Source of the DNA: Brevibacillus choshinensis
GTDB taxonomy: Bacteria > Bacillota > Bacilli > Brevibacillales > Brevibacillaceae
Direction: 5' to 3'
DNA: 64,000 nt
Assembly (NCBI RefSeq): GCF_016811915.1
Contig: NZ_CP069127.1
Coordinates: 2,455,001-2,519,000, forward strand
A program made the position numbers and the translations under genes. Shown in pieces: positions 16,101 through 25,004 of this stretch (position 1 is its first letter; the number at the start of each line of letters is the position of its first letter). Below the pieces are notes generated by a model. It was given only the letters and a program-made list of their open reading frames with translations. It was not told the DNA's origin and did not search any database.

Positions 16101-17273
16101 ATGATGGAAGAAACAAACGTAAGTCTAACAGATGCAGCTACTGTTTCCGTAGGTGACGTTGTCAAAGCGACTGTCACAAAAGTAGAAGACAAGCAAGCAT
16201 TGGTGGATGTAGGTTACAAATACGATGGACTCATTCCGATCAGCGAACTTTCTCCACTGCATGTTGAAAAAGTTTCCGATGTAGTAGCAGTAGGCGACAC
16301 CTTTGAAGTGAAGGTAATCAAGCTGAACGATGAGAAGGAAGAGCTCGTGGTATCCAAGAAAGCGGTAGCGATGGAATCTTCTTGGGAAGACCTGGAGCAA
16401 AAAATGCAAGCGGGCGAAATCATCGAAGCAGTCGTCAAGGAAGTAGTCAAAGGCGGCCTGGTTGTAGATGTAGGCGTTCGCGGATTCATCCCAGCTTCTA
16501 TGGTTGAGCGTCACTTTGTAGAAGATTTCTCTGATTACAAAGGCAAATCGCTGACCCTGAAGGTAGTGGAGATGGATAAAGAGAAGAACAAAGTGATTCT
16601 TTCGCACAAAGCGGTTCTGGAAGACGAAGCCAAAAATCAAAAACAATCCATTTTGGAAAAAATCCAGCCAGGTCAAGTGCTGGAAGGTACTGTACAACGC
16701 ATGACTGACTTCGGCGTATTCGTTGACATCGGAGGAGTCGATGGATTGGTTCACGTTTCCGAGCTGGCTTGGAACCGCGTAGACAAACCATCCGACGTAG
16801 TCAAAGAAGGCGACAAAGTGACCGTAAAAGTTCTCAAGGTAGACAAAGAGAACGAGCGCATCGGTCTGAGCATCAAGGAAACACAAGCAGGTCCTTGGGC
16901 AAAAGTAGCGGACGAATTCAAAGCTGGCTCTGTTGTAAAAGGTACCGTGAAACGTTTGGTTTCCTTTGGAGCATTCGTAGAAGTAGCTCCTGGCATTGAA
17001 GGTTTGGTCCATATCTCCCAAATCGCCAATCGTCGCGTGAACACTCCAGGTGAGGTCCTGAAAGAAGGTCAAGAGGTCCAAGTGAAAGTCCTGGATGTCG
17101 TACCGCAAGAACAGCGCATCAGCCTTAGCATCCGTGCCGTAGAAGAAGATCGCGAAGAACAGGCAGAGCGAGCAAGCAAAAAAGAACAACAACAGTTCCA
17201 ACAAGAAAACAACCAACCAATGGGCGTGACGTTGGGCGAACTGTTTGCAGACCTGAAAGACAAGTTCAAGTAA
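16101..17273 (+). CDS. ypfD: S1-domain RNA-binding protein (YpfD, RpsA-like)
   Basis: A 390-residue protein with four S1 domains, starting near residues 15, 100, 185 and 270; the third and fourth carry the typical FGVFVDIGGVDGLVHVSEL and FGAFVEVAPGIEGLVHISQ cores. Length and domain number match B. subtilis YpfD rather than the six-domain E. coli S1. A glutamine-rich tail follows the last domain. I use the ATG at 16101 because AAGGAGG at 16086-16092 is at the correct distance; the ATG at 16083 overlaps that site. Strongly biased codons suggest high expression. Confidence 0.92.
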   Translation: MMEETNVSLTDAATVSVGDVVKATVTKVEDKQALVDVGYKYDGLIPISELSPLHVEKVSDVVAVGDTFEVKVIKLNDEKEELVVSKKAVAMESSWEDLEQKMQAGEIIEAVVKEVVKGGLVVDVGVRGFIPASMVERHFVEDFSDYKGKSLTLKVVEMDKEKNKVILSHKAVLEDEAKNQKQSILEKIQPGQVLEGTVQRMTDFGVFVDIGGVDGLVHVSELAWNRVDKPSDVVKEGDKVTVKVLKVDKENERIGLSIKETQAGPWAKVADEFKAGSVVKGTVKRLVSFGAFVEVAPGIEGLVHISQIANRRVNTPGEVLKEGQEVQVKVLDVVPQEQRISLSIRAVEEDREEQAERASKKEQQQFQQENNQPMGVTLGELFADLKDKFK

Positions 17274-17284
17274 GCAAAGATAGA

Positions 17285-17318
17285 CAGGGGATGCGCACTA
17301 TGCGTATCCCTTTTTCTT
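17285..17318 (+). terminator. Rho-independent terminator
   Basis: GGGATGCGCA and TGCGTATCCC form a ten-base stem with a G-T pair around a three-base loop, followed by five T residues. It ends the ypfD transcript. Confidence 0.85.
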
Positions 17319-17348
17319 TATCTATCCCGAAAAATGGAGGGACGATTT

Positions 17349-18404
17349 TTGGATCGCTCTGTACGGAAAATCGAGCATATCAAGCATGCTCTTACAACCA
17401 ATCAATTTGGAGTAAACGGATTTGATGATGTAAGCTTCTTGCCGAACAGCTTGCCGAATACATCTTTTCATCACGTCTCCCTGCAAACGGAAATGGGGAA
17501 GTTTCACCTGTCCTCACCGATACTCATCAATGCCATGACAGGAGGGGCAAAGCAGACGACGGAAACCAATCGCAAGCTGGCCGTAATCGCTCGTGAGAAA
17601 GGTCTTGCGATGGCAGTGGGATCACAGATGGCGGCTCTGAAGGACCCGAGTGTCAGCGAGAGCTATCGCGTGGTCAGGGTGGAGAACCCACGGGGAATTT
17701 TATTTGCCAACGTCGGGGCGGAAGCAACGGTGGATCAGGCAAAAGCAGCAGTGGACATGCTTGAAGCGGACGGGCTGCAAATCCATTTGAATGTGATGCA
17801 GGAATTGCTGATGCCGGAAGGAGACCGGGATTTTCGCGGATATGTGGACCGTATCCAGTCGATTTCCGAGCAGGTGGATGTACCCGTCATGGTAAAAGAA
17901 GTCGGTTTCGGAATGGCGAGAAATACGGTGCTGGAGCTGATCCAGGCAGGAGTCTCGCTGATCGATGTAGGAGGACGAGGCGGAACCAATTTTGCAAAGG
18001 TGGAAAACTTGCGCAGGTCGTCACCTCTAACAATGTTTGAGGAATGGGGATTGACGACGGTGGAAAGTTTGCTAGAAGCATCGTGCGTCAGGACTTCTGA
18101 CGTAGCCTACGTAGCGACTGGCGGCATCCGTCACGGTCTGGATGTGGCCAAGGCATTGGCGATGGGAGCATCCGCTGTGGGCATTGCGGGTGCCATGCTT
18201 CGATGCGTGCAGTCTCAACCGCTCGATGATTGTCTGCGTGCGGTGGACGGATGGCAGCATCAATTGCGTGTGGCGATGACGGCTCTTGGGGCGCACAAGA
18301 TTGCTGACCTTCGGGAGCAATCACTCTTCATTACAGGGGCGACGGCAGAGCGAGCGCGGCTGCGTGGAATCGCATTAGAGGAATGGGCACAGAGGGGGAA
18401 GTAA
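17349..18404 (+). CDS. fni: Type 2 isopentenyl-diphosphate isomerase
   Basis: A 351-residue FMN- and NADPH-dependent enzyme that interconverts IPP and DMAPP. The sequence holds INAMTGG near residue 60, the substrate loop IHLNVMQELLMPEGDRDF, and the FMN phosphate site IDVGGRGGTNF followed by ATGGIRHGLDVAKAL. The TTG at 17349 is seven bases behind GGAGGG, while the upstream ATG at 17334 overlaps that site, so TTG is preferred. The product feeds the polyprenyl synthases encoded downstream (hepS/hepT). Confidence 0.92.
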   Translation: MDRSVRKIEHIKHALTTNQFGVNGFDDVSFLPNSLPNTSFHHVSLQTEMGKFHLSSPILINAMTGGAKQTTETNRKLAVIAREKGLAMAVGSQMAALKDPSVSESYRVVRVENPRGILFANVGAEATVDQAKAAVDMLEADGLQIHLNVMQELLMPEGDRDFRGYVDRIQSISEQVDVPVMVKEVGFGMARNTVLELIQAGVSLIDVGGRGGTNFAKVENLRRSSPLTMFEEWGLTTVESLLEASCVRTSDVAYVATGGIRHGLDVAKALAMGASAVGIAGAMLRCVQSQPLDDCLRAVDGWQHQLRVAMTALGAHKIADLREQSLFITGATAERARLRGIALEEWAQRGK

Positions 18405-18478
18405 ACGAGGATCGACTCATGAAAGGCTGGTACTTGAGGCATACTTTGGGGAGACCGCCACATCTTGAGGAGATGAAC

Positions 18479-19117
18479 ATGAACGAGGGAACCATCGCAA
18501 TGCTTTCCCAATGGAGCTTGCTATGTCTGGTATGGATGGGAAGCATGGATGCGCAGCTGCAGGAAATGGGGATATCACCGAGACGGATGCTTGCTGTCAT
18601 TTGCGCTTTTCTCATTTGTACCTTTGTCAGCTGGAAGATGTACTTTGCACCGATCGAAGTCAGCCTGAGCGGTACGATACTGCCGCTGCTTGCAAGTGCC
18701 TGGTTGTATTCCCGACTCCCGAGAGTGAGGCGTAGGCTTTACGTGCTGGGAGCTTGCGCGACTGCCATACTGCTGTTTTGGATGCAATGGCTCTTTTTCA
18801 CCGATCCCGTACTGCTCCTCTGGGATGAACGGGTGATTATGCCGACAGCTGCGATTCTCTCTGTCTTGGCAATGAGTCGTCACCATGTCGCGCAGCTTTT
18901 TCAAGTCTTGCTGGCACTACCCTTGGCAGACGCGCTCCATTCGCTCTTCTTTTGGAAGCTGTCCGGCAGCTGCATTTTCGGAAACGATTATTCCCAAGAT
19001 CTGCTCTGGAGCTCAATATCTTTGTGGAGCCTCACAAGTTTCGTTCGGTTCACGGTCCTTCGCATCCTCAGATGGAGGAAAAACGTGTCATCTGATCCCA
19101 ATGAACGAAAGTGGTGA
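18479..19117 (+). CDS. yphA: YphA-type membrane protein
   Basis: A 212-residue polytopic protein with five or six hydrophobic segments, between fni and der as yphA is in B. subtilis, where it is linked to spore envelope assembly. I cannot confirm homology beyond position, size and topology. The ATG at 18479 follows GAGGAG by six bases; the reading frame is open further upstream over the end of fni, but no good site supports that. Its end overlaps the next gene by 17 bases. Confidence 0.65.
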   Translation: MNEGTIAMLSQWSLLCLVWMGSMDAQLQEMGISPRRMLAVICAFLICTFVSWKMYFAPIEVSLSGTILPLLASAWLYSRLPRVRRRLYVLGACATAILLFWMQWLFFTDPVLLLWDERVIMPTAAILSVLAMSRHHVAQLFQVLLALPLADALHSLFFWKLSGSCIFGNDYSQDLLWSSISLWSLTSFVRFTVLRILRWRKNVSSDPNERKW

Positions 19118-20030
19118 TGCCCCTTTGTTTAAAGTGTTGCTGGCCAATGAATATGTGTTTCCTCTCATGCTTGGATTCATTTTCGGCATCCTTTGCAGAA
19201 TTAACTTGCTGCGGACGGACTACCGGCAATATCCAACCTATCCACATGGGAAGATCATTCACATCTCGCTCGGAGTGATTGCTTCAGCATTAGGGGCGTT
19301 AGCCATTCCTGCACTGCTCAAGGAAAATTATACGGCAGTGACCTTCCTGACAGTCGCAGCCCAGCAGTTCCGCGATGTGCGAAACATGGAACGCACGACT
19401 CTAAATGAGATCGACAAACAGGAGCTCGTTCCGCGCGGAGGCCCGTATATCGAAGGAATTGCCATGGTTTTTGAAGGACGGAACTATCTCGTGATGTTCA
19501 CATCGCTGGTGACCACGACTTCGATGATCTTCTTCCATTGGTGGGGGGGAATCATTGCAGGGCTGATCGCACTCACGCTTTCCGCCAAGCTCAAGTCAGG
19601 AAAGACGTTAAAACTGATCGTGGATGTAAAACCGGCGCCTGTGCGCGTGGAAGGGAAAGATTTGTACGTAGGGGATATTTACATCATGAATGTGGGCCTT
19701 GAGGAATCGCAAAAAGTGATTCGCGAGCAGGGGATGGGGTACATACTCGTGCCAAAAGATGCGAATGCGACGGTCACGATTGCTCATCCGGGCCAACGCC
19801 AGGCTATCTTGCATGATGTAGCGACACAGCTGGGGGTATTTACGGATACGGGAGAGCCTTCACTGACTCCGCTCGTGAAACGGGATCTGCATACAGGCCG
19901 TTTGGGCGTTTTTCTCTTGCCGCAGGTGAAAGACCAGGAGCGGGCACTATCCGTCATCTCTGCTGTGCCTATACTGGAGAGCGTTTTCCGGATGCCCCAA
20001 AAGACTCAAACAGCCAAGCAGGAGGTGTAG
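19101..20030 (+). CDS. YIEGIA-family membrane protein
   Basis: A 309-residue protein carrying the family's name-giving motif YIEGIA at residues 116-121, inside GGPYIEGIAMVFEGRNY. N-terminal hydrophobic segments (residues 12-30, 47-66, 135-165) are followed by a soluble alpha/beta C-terminal half. The family occurs in spore-forming Bacillales, but its biochemical role is unknown to me. The ATG at 19101 has no strong ribosome site and overlaps the upstream gene by 17 bases, so translation may be coupled. The small partner gene follows three bases after the stop. Confidence 0.8.
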   Translation: MNESGDAPLFKVLLANEYVFPLMLGFIFGILCRINLLRTDYRQYPTYPHGKIIHISLGVIASALGALAIPALLKENYTAVTFLTVAAQQFRDVRNMERTTLNEIDKQELVPRGGPYIEGIAMVFEGRNYLVMFTSLVTTTSMIFFHWWGGIIAGLIALTLSAKLKSGKTLKLIVDVKPAPVRVEGKDLYVGDIYIMNVGLEESQKVIREQGMGYILVPKDANATVTIAHPGQRQAILHDVATQLGVFTDTGEPSLTPLVKRDLHTGRLGVFLLPQVKDQERALSVISAVPILESVFRMPQKTQTAKQEV

Positions 20031-20033
20031 ATC

Positions 20034-20216
20034 ATGTCCAATCAGATTTTGGCCGTGATCACCTTGAGCAAGGAAAACATCGCAGGGGGAGCGCCGATCT
20101 TTATCGAGCCGAATAAAGAAAAGATGCAGCAAACGGCATTCACGCTGGAAAAGATTTTAGACGCGATGGTGCATGAGGTGAGGGAGGATACCCTGATCAT
20201 TGTTCGGCATAAGTAG
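20034..20216 (+). CDS. Small partner (capping-complex subunit) of the YIEGIA protein
   Basis: A 60-residue soluble protein starting MSNQILAVITLSKENIAGGAPIF, which I recognise as the small protein encoded next to YIEGIA genes and named in annotation as the capping complex subunit for YIEGIA. It starts three bases after the YIEGIA stop behind AGGAGG, which strongly suggests a two-protein complex. Nothing in the sequence shows a catalytic site. Confidence 0.75.
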   Translation: MSNQILAVITLSKENIAGGAPIFIEPNKEKMQQTAFTLEKILDAMVHEVREDTLIIVRHK

Positions 20217-20229
20217 TCTATGGTATGAT
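20200..20229 (+). promoter_or_regulatory. Candidate promoter for the der-plsY-gpsA group
   Basis: TTGTTC (20200-20205) and an extended -10 TGGTATGAT (hexamer 20224-20229) are 18 bases apart. Transcription would start about 140 bases before der. Confidence 0.45.
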
Positions 20230-20374
20230 TAGCAAATGAGAAAACCTTGCCAAGCCCATCCAGTAATGAGCGGCAGCTGTTTTAGCAGGTTTTTACGCGT
20301 ATAGGAATGGAAATCATGTAGGTGACGAATCTCTTATGCGTTCAAAAAGTTAATGAGAGAGTGTGTTGTTGATT

Positions 20375-21688
20375 ATGGGATTGCCAGTGGTAGCTATTGT
20401 GGGGAGACCCAACGTGGGCAAGTCCACAATTTTTAACCGACTGATCGGCGAGCGCATCGCCATCGTAGAAGACATGCCGGGAGTTACCCGTGACCGATTG
20501 TACGGAAAAGGGGAATGGTTAACCCATACCTTTCATGTCATCGATACAGGTGGAATTGAGTTCGGGGAGACCGACGAAATTCTCACGCAAATGCGTTACC
20601 AGGCTGAATTGGCTATTGATGAAGCGGATGTGATCATCATGATCGCGGATAGCCGTACTGGAGTGACGGATGCGGATGTGGAGCTCGCTCGCATGCTGAA
20701 CCGTACTGGGAAACCAGTCGTGCTAGCCGTGAACAAGGCGGACAACCCGGAAATGCGTGCAGATATTTACGATTTCTACTCGCTGGGCTTGGGAGAGCCG
20801 TTCCCGATTTCCGGCTCGCACGGATTAGGTCTGGGAGACATGCTGGAAGAAGTGGTTCTGCATTTCCCTCAGAAAGATGAAGATGAATACAGGGAAGACG
20901 TCATCCGCGTTTCGATCATCGGACGCCCGAATGTCGGTAAATCTTCTCTGACCAATGCGATTCTGGGAGAAGAACGCGTAATCGTCAGCGACGTGGCGGG
21001 TACGACCCGTGACGCGATTGATACACCGTTCGAGCGCGATGGCCAAAGCTACATCCTCGTCGATACGGCAGGGATGCGCAAGCGCGGAAAAGTATACGAA
21101 AGTACAGAGAAATACAGCGTGATGCGTGCCATGCGTGCCATCGAGGATTCCGATGTGGTGCTCGTGGTCATCAACGGGGAAGAAGGCATCATCGAGCAGG
21201 ACAAGAAAATTGCGGGTTACGCACATGAGGCTGGCCGTGGGGTCATGATCGTGGTCAACAAGTGGGATGCGGTCGAAAAGGACGATAAAACCATGCAGCG
21301 CTTCACAGAGCTGATCCGCGAAGAGTTCAAGTATCTCGATTATGCACCGATTCTGTACGTGTCGGCCAAGTCCAAGCAGCGTGTTCATACGCTTTTGCCG
21401 AAAGTGAATGAGATCGCCCAGGCGCATGCCATGCGCGTGCCGACATCTGTGCTCAACGATTTGGTTACGGATGCGACCATTCGCACACCTCCGCCATCTG
21501 ACAGAGGGAAGCGTCTCAAAATCAATTATGCGACACAGGCGACAGTCAAACCGCCTACATTCATTTTGTTTGTGAATGATCCGGAACTGATGCATTTTTC
21601 CTATGAACGGTACATAGAGAACAAGATACGTGAGGCGTTCGTTTTTGAAGGCACGCCTGTACGTATTTGGACGAGGAAGAAAACGTAG
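20375..21688 (+). CDS. der: Ribosome assembly GTPase Der (EngA)
   Basis: A 437-residue protein with two tandem GTPase domains and a C-terminal KH-like domain. P-loops are GRPNVGKST at residues 10-18 and GRPNVGKSS at 183-191; both have a DTAG/DTGG switch and an NKxD motif (NKAD, NKWD). It is needed for 50S subunit assembly. I prefer the ATG at 20375, which gives the family start [13 protein letters not shown], over the GTG at 20363. Length agrees with B. subtilis EngA. Confidence 0.96.
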   Translation: MGLPVVAIVGRPNVGKSTIFNRLIGERIAIVEDMPGVTRDRLYGKGEWLTHTFHVIDTGGIEFGETDEILTQMRYQAELAIDEADVIIMIADSRTGVTDADVELARMLNRTGKPVVLAVNKADNPEMRADIYDFYSLGLGEPFPISGSHGLGLGDMLEEVVLHFPQKDEDEYREDVIRVSIIGRPNVGKSSLTNAILGEERVIVSDVAGTTRDAIDTPFERDGQSYILVDTAGMRKRGKVYESTEKYSVMRAMRAIEDSDVVLVVINGEEGIIEQDKKIAGYAHEAGRGVMIVVNKWDAVEKDDKTMQRFTELIREEFKYLDYAPILYVSAKSKQRVHTLLPKVNEIAQAHAMRVPTSVLNDLVTDATIRTPPPSDRGKRLKINYATQATVKPPTFILFVNDPELMHFSYERYIENKIREAFVFEGTPVRIWTRKKT

Positions 21689-21703
21689 GGAGAGGAAACC
21701 GTC

Positions 21704-22306
21704 ATGGTGTTATTATCCTGGGTGATCAGTTATCTAATCGGCTCGATCAGTTTTAGTTATCTCATCGCCAAAAAAGTAGCAGGAATCGACATCCGTTCTC
21801 ACGGGAGTGGAAATGCGGGTGCTACGAACACGTTGCGCGTGCTGGGGAAAGGTCCGGGAATCGCCGTATTGATTCTGGATGCGCTGAAGGGTCTCGCCGC
21901 AATGGGGATCACTCACCTCATTACAGGGGATCCTCTGGCCTATGCGGTATCTGGACTGTTTGCCATTGCAGGGCACAACTGGCCGATCTTTTTCGGATTT
22001 CGCGGGGGAAAAGGCATTGCCACCACTCTCGGTGTAGCTTTGGGCTTCTCTCCCGTGGCTTTTCTCATCGGTGCCGTAGTTGCAGTCGTCCTGATCGCAG
22101 TGACACGTTTCGTTTCACTTGGCTCACTGGCGCTGGTTACCGTTTTGCCGATTGCTGTCTATTTGTTGGATAAGCCTATATCCTTTTTCTGGACAAGTTT
22201 GATTCTGGCCGTCTTTGCCTACGTTCGCCATTATAAAAATATCCGAAATCTTATAGCAGGGACGGAAAGAAAGCTGGGAGACAAATCACACCGTAATCTA
22301 AGCTAG
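21704..22306 (+). CDS. plsY: Acyl-phosphate:glycerol-3-phosphate acyltransferase PlsY
   Basis: A 200-residue integral membrane enzyme of the first step of phospholipid synthesis. The three conserved motifs are visible: GSISFSYLIAK with SHGSGNAGATN near the N-terminus, GHNWPIFFGFRGGKGIAT in the middle and RFVSLGSL further on. It lies 15 bases after der, with gpsA 55 bases downstream; GpsA makes its acceptor substrate, sn-glycerol-3-phosphate. B. subtilis keeps plsY elsewhere, so this linkage differs from that species. Confidence 0.93.
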   Translation: MVLLSWVISYLIGSISFSYLIAKKVAGIDIRSHGSGNAGATNTLRVLGKGPGIAVLILDALKGLAAMGITHLITGDPLAYAVSGLFAIAGHNWPIFFGFRGGKGIATTLGVALGFSPVAFLIGAVVAVVLIAVTRFVSLGSLALVTVLPIAVYLLDKPISFFWTSLILAVFAYVRHYKNIRNLIAGTERKLGDKSHRNLS

Positions 22307-22361
22307 CTTTCGGACGTGAAACTTTTATGAGAGCGAGCGGTTGGAAGTGGAGGGAGATCGA

Positions 22362-23390
22362 TTGATTCAAAATGTTGCCGTCATTGGCGCAGGCAGTTGG
22401 GGAACTGCACTCGCTTCGGTTTTGGCAGATAACGGACATTCCGTCACGCTCTGGGTGCGAAATGCCAAACAGGCTGAGAACATTAATACGAATCACATGA
22501 ACGAAAAGTATTTGCCGGATGCCAAGCTGTCCGCCAAAATTGCTGCGACTTCGGATTTACAGGAAGCGGTATCGGGAAAACCGGTAGTGCTGCTGGCTGT
22601 ACCTTCGCATGCGATGCGCCAAATGTGCCGCGAACTTGCGCCGCTGCTTACGCAGGATGTCCTGTTGATTCATGCCGTAAAAGGCTTTGAGCTGGAGAGC
22701 CTCAAGCGTATGTCTGAGGTCATCCACGAGGAATTGCCGGGGGCGATTGCGACCAGACTTGCGGTGCTCTCGGGCCCGAGCCATGCCGAGGAAGTCGTGC
22801 AGCGTCAGCCGACTACGGTAGTCGTGGCTTCCGAATCGGAAGACAGCATGCTGCGTTCGCAGGATTTGCTCATGAACCGAAATTTCCGCGTGTATACCAA
22901 TCCGGATTTGGTCGGTGCTGAAATCGCAGGGGCATTGAAAAATATCATTGCGCTTGGAGCGGGGATGTCGGATGGTCTCGGTTTTGGCGACAATGCCAAA
23001 GCTGCGTTGCTGACACGCGGGCTAGCAGAAATCACCCGATTGGGTCTCAAGCTGGGAGCGATGCCACCGACCTTCTCGGGTCTGGCGGGGATCGGCGACC
23101 TCGTGGCGACGTGCACGAGCAAGCACAGCCGCAACTGGCGTGCAGGCTATCTGCTTGGCCAAGGAAAAAAGCTGGAAGAAGTTCTCGCTGAAATCGGCAT
23201 GGTTGTCGAGGGAGTACGAACCACACAGGCTGCCAACGTAATTGCAAAGCGTGAAGATGTGGAAATGCCGATCGCCAATGTATTGTACGGCATTTTGTTT
23301 GAAGACAAAGATCCGCGTCAAGGCGTCGAGCAATTGATGGGTAGACTGAAGACTTACGAAATGGAGTACTTGAATCCGGATCATGCGTAG
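22362..23390 (+). CDS. gpsA: Glycerol-3-phosphate dehydrogenase (NAD(P)+)
   Basis: A 342-residue enzyme reducing dihydroxyacetone phosphate to sn-glycerol-3-phosphate. The dinucleotide motif GAGSWGT is at residues 9-15, GPSHAEEV and the catalytic-lysine region GALKNIIALGAGMSDGLGFGDNAKAAL follow, and GLAGIGDLVATCTS is conserved. The start is TTG at 22362, five bases after GGAGGGAG; an in-frame TTG at 22341 overlaps no better site. Confidence 0.94.
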   Translation: MIQNVAVIGAGSWGTALASVLADNGHSVTLWVRNAKQAENINTNHMNEKYLPDAKLSAKIAATSDLQEAVSGKPVVLLAVPSHAMRQMCRELAPLLTQDVLLIHAVKGFELESLKRMSEVIHEELPGAIATRLAVLSGPSHAEEVVQRQPTTVVVASESEDSMLRSQDLLMNRNFRVYTNPDLVGAEIAGALKNIIALGAGMSDGLGFGDNAKAALLTRGLAEITRLGLKLGAMPPTFSGLAGIGDLVATCTSKHSRNWRAGYLLGQGKKLEEVLAEIGMVVEGVRTTQAANVIAKREDVEMPIANVLYGILFEDKDPRQGVEQLMGRLKTYEMEYLNPDHA

Positions 23391-23402
23391 GCTTTTGCCT
23401 CA

Positions 23403-23429
23403 CACTTTTAGGCTCCTGCACATACCATA
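23403..23429 (+). promoter_or_regulatory. Possible SigK promoter of the spoVIF-like gene
   Basis: CATACCATA at 23421-23429 fits the SigK -10 pattern CATAnnnTA, with AC at 23403-23404 sixteen bases upstream. This is a weak, pattern-based call supported only by the sporulation gene that follows. Confidence 0.25.
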
Positions 23430-23463
23430 GGGTGTAAACTTTGTAGCAGGAGGAGATCCATTC

Positions 23464-23730
23464 ATGAATAATCCATTTTCCGGTGGCTTTTTGGATCGTT
23501 TGAAAGGCAAAGGGACCAATATCGATGAAGCGAAGCTGCGTTCCTTGGCAGGCCAGGTGAAAAAGAGCGATTTTGAGGATGAGGAAAAGCTTCGTCAAAT
23601 CATCAAAACGTTAGCTACGCTCTCGGGCAAGCAACTGACTGCCGAGAAGGAAGACAAGATTGTCGAGATGTTTTACAACCAAGAAATTAATATTCATGAT
23701 ATGTCTAGTTTGAAAAAGCTCCTAAAATAA
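23464..23730 (+). CDS. Stage VI sporulation protein F-like
   Basis: An 88-residue acidic/basic helical protein starting MNNPFSGGFLDRLKGKG and ending in DMSSLKKLLK, which fits the SpoVIF (YjcC) family of small spore coat assembly proteins. An AGGAGGAGA site precedes the ATG. In B. subtilis spoVIF is in a different place next to coat genes, so the name is given by sequence impression, not by order. Confidence 0.65.
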   Translation: MNNPFSGGFLDRLKGKGTNIDEAKLRSLAGQVKKSDFEDEEKLRQIIKTLATLSGKQLTAEKEDKIVEMFYNQEINIHDMSSLKKLLK

Positions 23731-23831
23731 GAGAAATGGGCGATTATGCCTGTTACCTGATGGGAAAACCGTCATACAGTAACACTAGGAACAATCATGG
23801 CTCTACAGGGACATGGCTGACCTACAGAACC

Positions 23832-23866
23832 AAGAAAAAAAGAGGGATCTCATCCCTCTTTTTTTC
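23832..23866. terminator. Bidirectional terminator
   Basis: AAAAAAAGAGGGAT and ATCCCTCTTTTTTT form a perfect stem around a three-base loop. It overlaps the last codons of the minus-strand gene that ends at 23850 and also serves the spoVIF-like gene. Confidence 0.85.
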
Positions 23867-24356
23867 GTTGCTTGGAATTGTTGCCGCCGACCGTTTGACT
23901 CAGCAGATTCTGAACAAGAGGGGATTGAAGAAGACCAAGCAGCTGACCCAAGTCGATATTCCCCAATGGATTGCTGTTGGTTGTGGGGGCCGATTCCGGC
24001 TCTGGAGATTCTTCGACCATTCTGGAGGCTTCGGAAGCTCCCTTTCTTCGGCGAGCCGGCTTCTCTGTAGCAGCAACGGGCTCCGCTTTTTCCTCAGATC
24101 GCTTTCCAAAGTTCTCAAAAATCTCCATTGCTCCGTACAGGGTATCCATCGTCTCTTCGACTTGGCGAATCGTGCTGCTGATGCCTTTTATGTTGTTGCG
24201 CATTTTGGAAACAGACGTCCGCAGATCGACCGCAGGCACCACTTTCTTCGGAGTGACAGCCAGGGATGCATCTGTCACTTGCTCGCTCAGCTTTTTGCTG
24301 GGAATAAGTGCGTAGGGATTGCGCCATTTTCGGTTGTTGCTCACTTTGTTGCTCAT
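23850..24356 (-). CDS. Unknown 168-residue protein, possibly spore-related
   Basis: I do not recognise this protein. It has a basic N-terminus, a helical middle (about residues 45-85, SKMRNNIKGISSTIRQVEETMDTLYGAMEIFENF split over two helices), a Ala/Glu/Pro-rich linker and a hydrophobic C-terminal patch (LGQLLGLLQSPLVQNLLSQ) before a basic tail. This layout resembles small Bacillales spore proteins, but that is only an impression. A GGAGGGAG site precedes the ATG. It is the only minus-strand gene between ansA and ypjC. Confidence 0.65.
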   Translation of the reverse strand: MSNKVSNNRKWRNPYALIPSKKLSEQVTDASLAVTPKKVVPAVDLRTSVSKMRNNIKGISSTIRQVEETMDTLYGAMEIFENFGKRSEEKAEPVAATEKPARRRKGASEASRMVEESPEPESAPTTNSNPLGNIDLGQLLGLLQSPLVQNLLSQTVGGNNSKQRKKEG

Positions 24357-24448
24357 TTGCTCTCCCTCCTATGGGCGAATTCATCACGATAGTCTATGCG
24401 AATGTCCAGATGGAGGTTCGCAACCGTCAGACGGACATAGGCGAAGTA

Positions 24449-24457
24449 TGGTATAAT
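24449..24457 (+). promoter_or_regulatory. Extended -10 promoter for the DUF2768 gene
   Basis: TGGTATAAT is a perfect extended -10 element. It overlaps the ATG at 24456, so that ATG cannot be the start in a transcript made from here. Confidence 0.55.
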
Positions 24458-24491
24458 GAAGCAAAAAATGCAAAGGATGCTGTTTTTCCCG

Positions 24492-24680
24492 ATGTATATC
24501 GATCCTATGACCAAGATGAACATCTCTTTGCTTGCGATTGGCCTGATGTTCGTCTGCAACCTGCTAATGATTTTTGCAAGGAAAATGAACAATGCCCTGT
24601 TGCGTTTTATAGTCAAAACGTGCGCTTTTTTATTGCTGATAGCGGTATTTGTCATGATCCTTATTGTCATTTTTGTGTGA
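24492..24680 (+). CDS. DUF2768-type small membrane protein (YphE-like)
   Basis: A 62-residue protein with two membrane segments (ISLLAIGLMFVCNLLMIFA and FIVKTCAFLLLIAVFVMILI). The opening DPMTKMNISL and the position near yphF match the small YphE/DUF2768 proteins of Bacillales. I exclude the ATG at 24456 because it lies inside the promoter; the ATG at 24492 is about 14 bases behind AAAGGA, and ATG codons at 24477 and 24507 remain possible. It precedes the ferredoxin genes by 12 bases. Confidence 0.65.
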   Translation: MYIDPMTKMNISLLAIGLMFVCNLLMIFARKMNNALLRFIVKTCAFLLLIAVFVMILIVIFV

Positions 24681-24692
24681 GGAGAGAAAAGG

Positions 24693-24989
24693 ATGTCTCA
24701 ATTGACGCTATTGACCCGATCAGGAGAATTCGACGTACCTGTCGAATTGAATCAGACGGTCGTCACCATTGCCAAAAAGCACAAGGTTGTTTGGGGACAT
24801 GCGTGTGAGCGCGGGGTATGCGCCCAATGTCGTACTCTTGTCATGGAGGGCGCTGAATATTTGAATGAGCCGACCAAGGAAGAAAAGCTGCGCCTGCGGA
24901 AAGCAGAGAGAACAGAAGGATTTCGGCTTGGCTGCCAGATTCAGATCGTTCAAGATGGACCTGTGAAGCTCGCTCACCGACCGTACTAA
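24693..24989 (+). CDS. [2Fe-2S] ferredoxin-fold protein 1
   Basis: A 98-residue beta-grasp ferredoxin. The cluster cysteines are in CERGVCAQC (near residues 38-46) with the last in GFRLGCQIQ (near 80), so the spacing is C-x4-C-x2-C plus a distal Cys. A GGAGAG site precedes the ATG. A second, different ferredoxin follows 15 bases later. The redox partners are unknown; no reductase or oxygenase is adjacent. Confidence 0.85.
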   Translation: MSQLTLLTRSGEFDVPVELNQTVVTIAKKHKVVWGHACERGVCAQCRTLVMEGAEYLNEPTKEEKLRLRKAERTEGFRLGCQIQIVQDGPVKLAHRPY

Positions 24990-25004
24990 CAGGAGACGTC
25001 AGGA

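Noticed and set aside
16125..17216. 363-residue minus-strand frame opposite ypfD
   Set aside because: It is a shadow of the biased codons of the S1-domain gene and is rich in Phe and Tyr without family signatures.
18885..19100. Long N-terminal extension of the YIEGIA protein
   Set aside because: It lies fully inside yphA in another frame and is rich in Ser, Cys and Arg like a shadow frame; family similarity begins after the ATG at 19101.
24456..24491. First ATG of the DUF2768 gene as start
   Set aside because: It overlaps a perfect extended -10 element (TGGTATAAT), so the transcript would begin after it.
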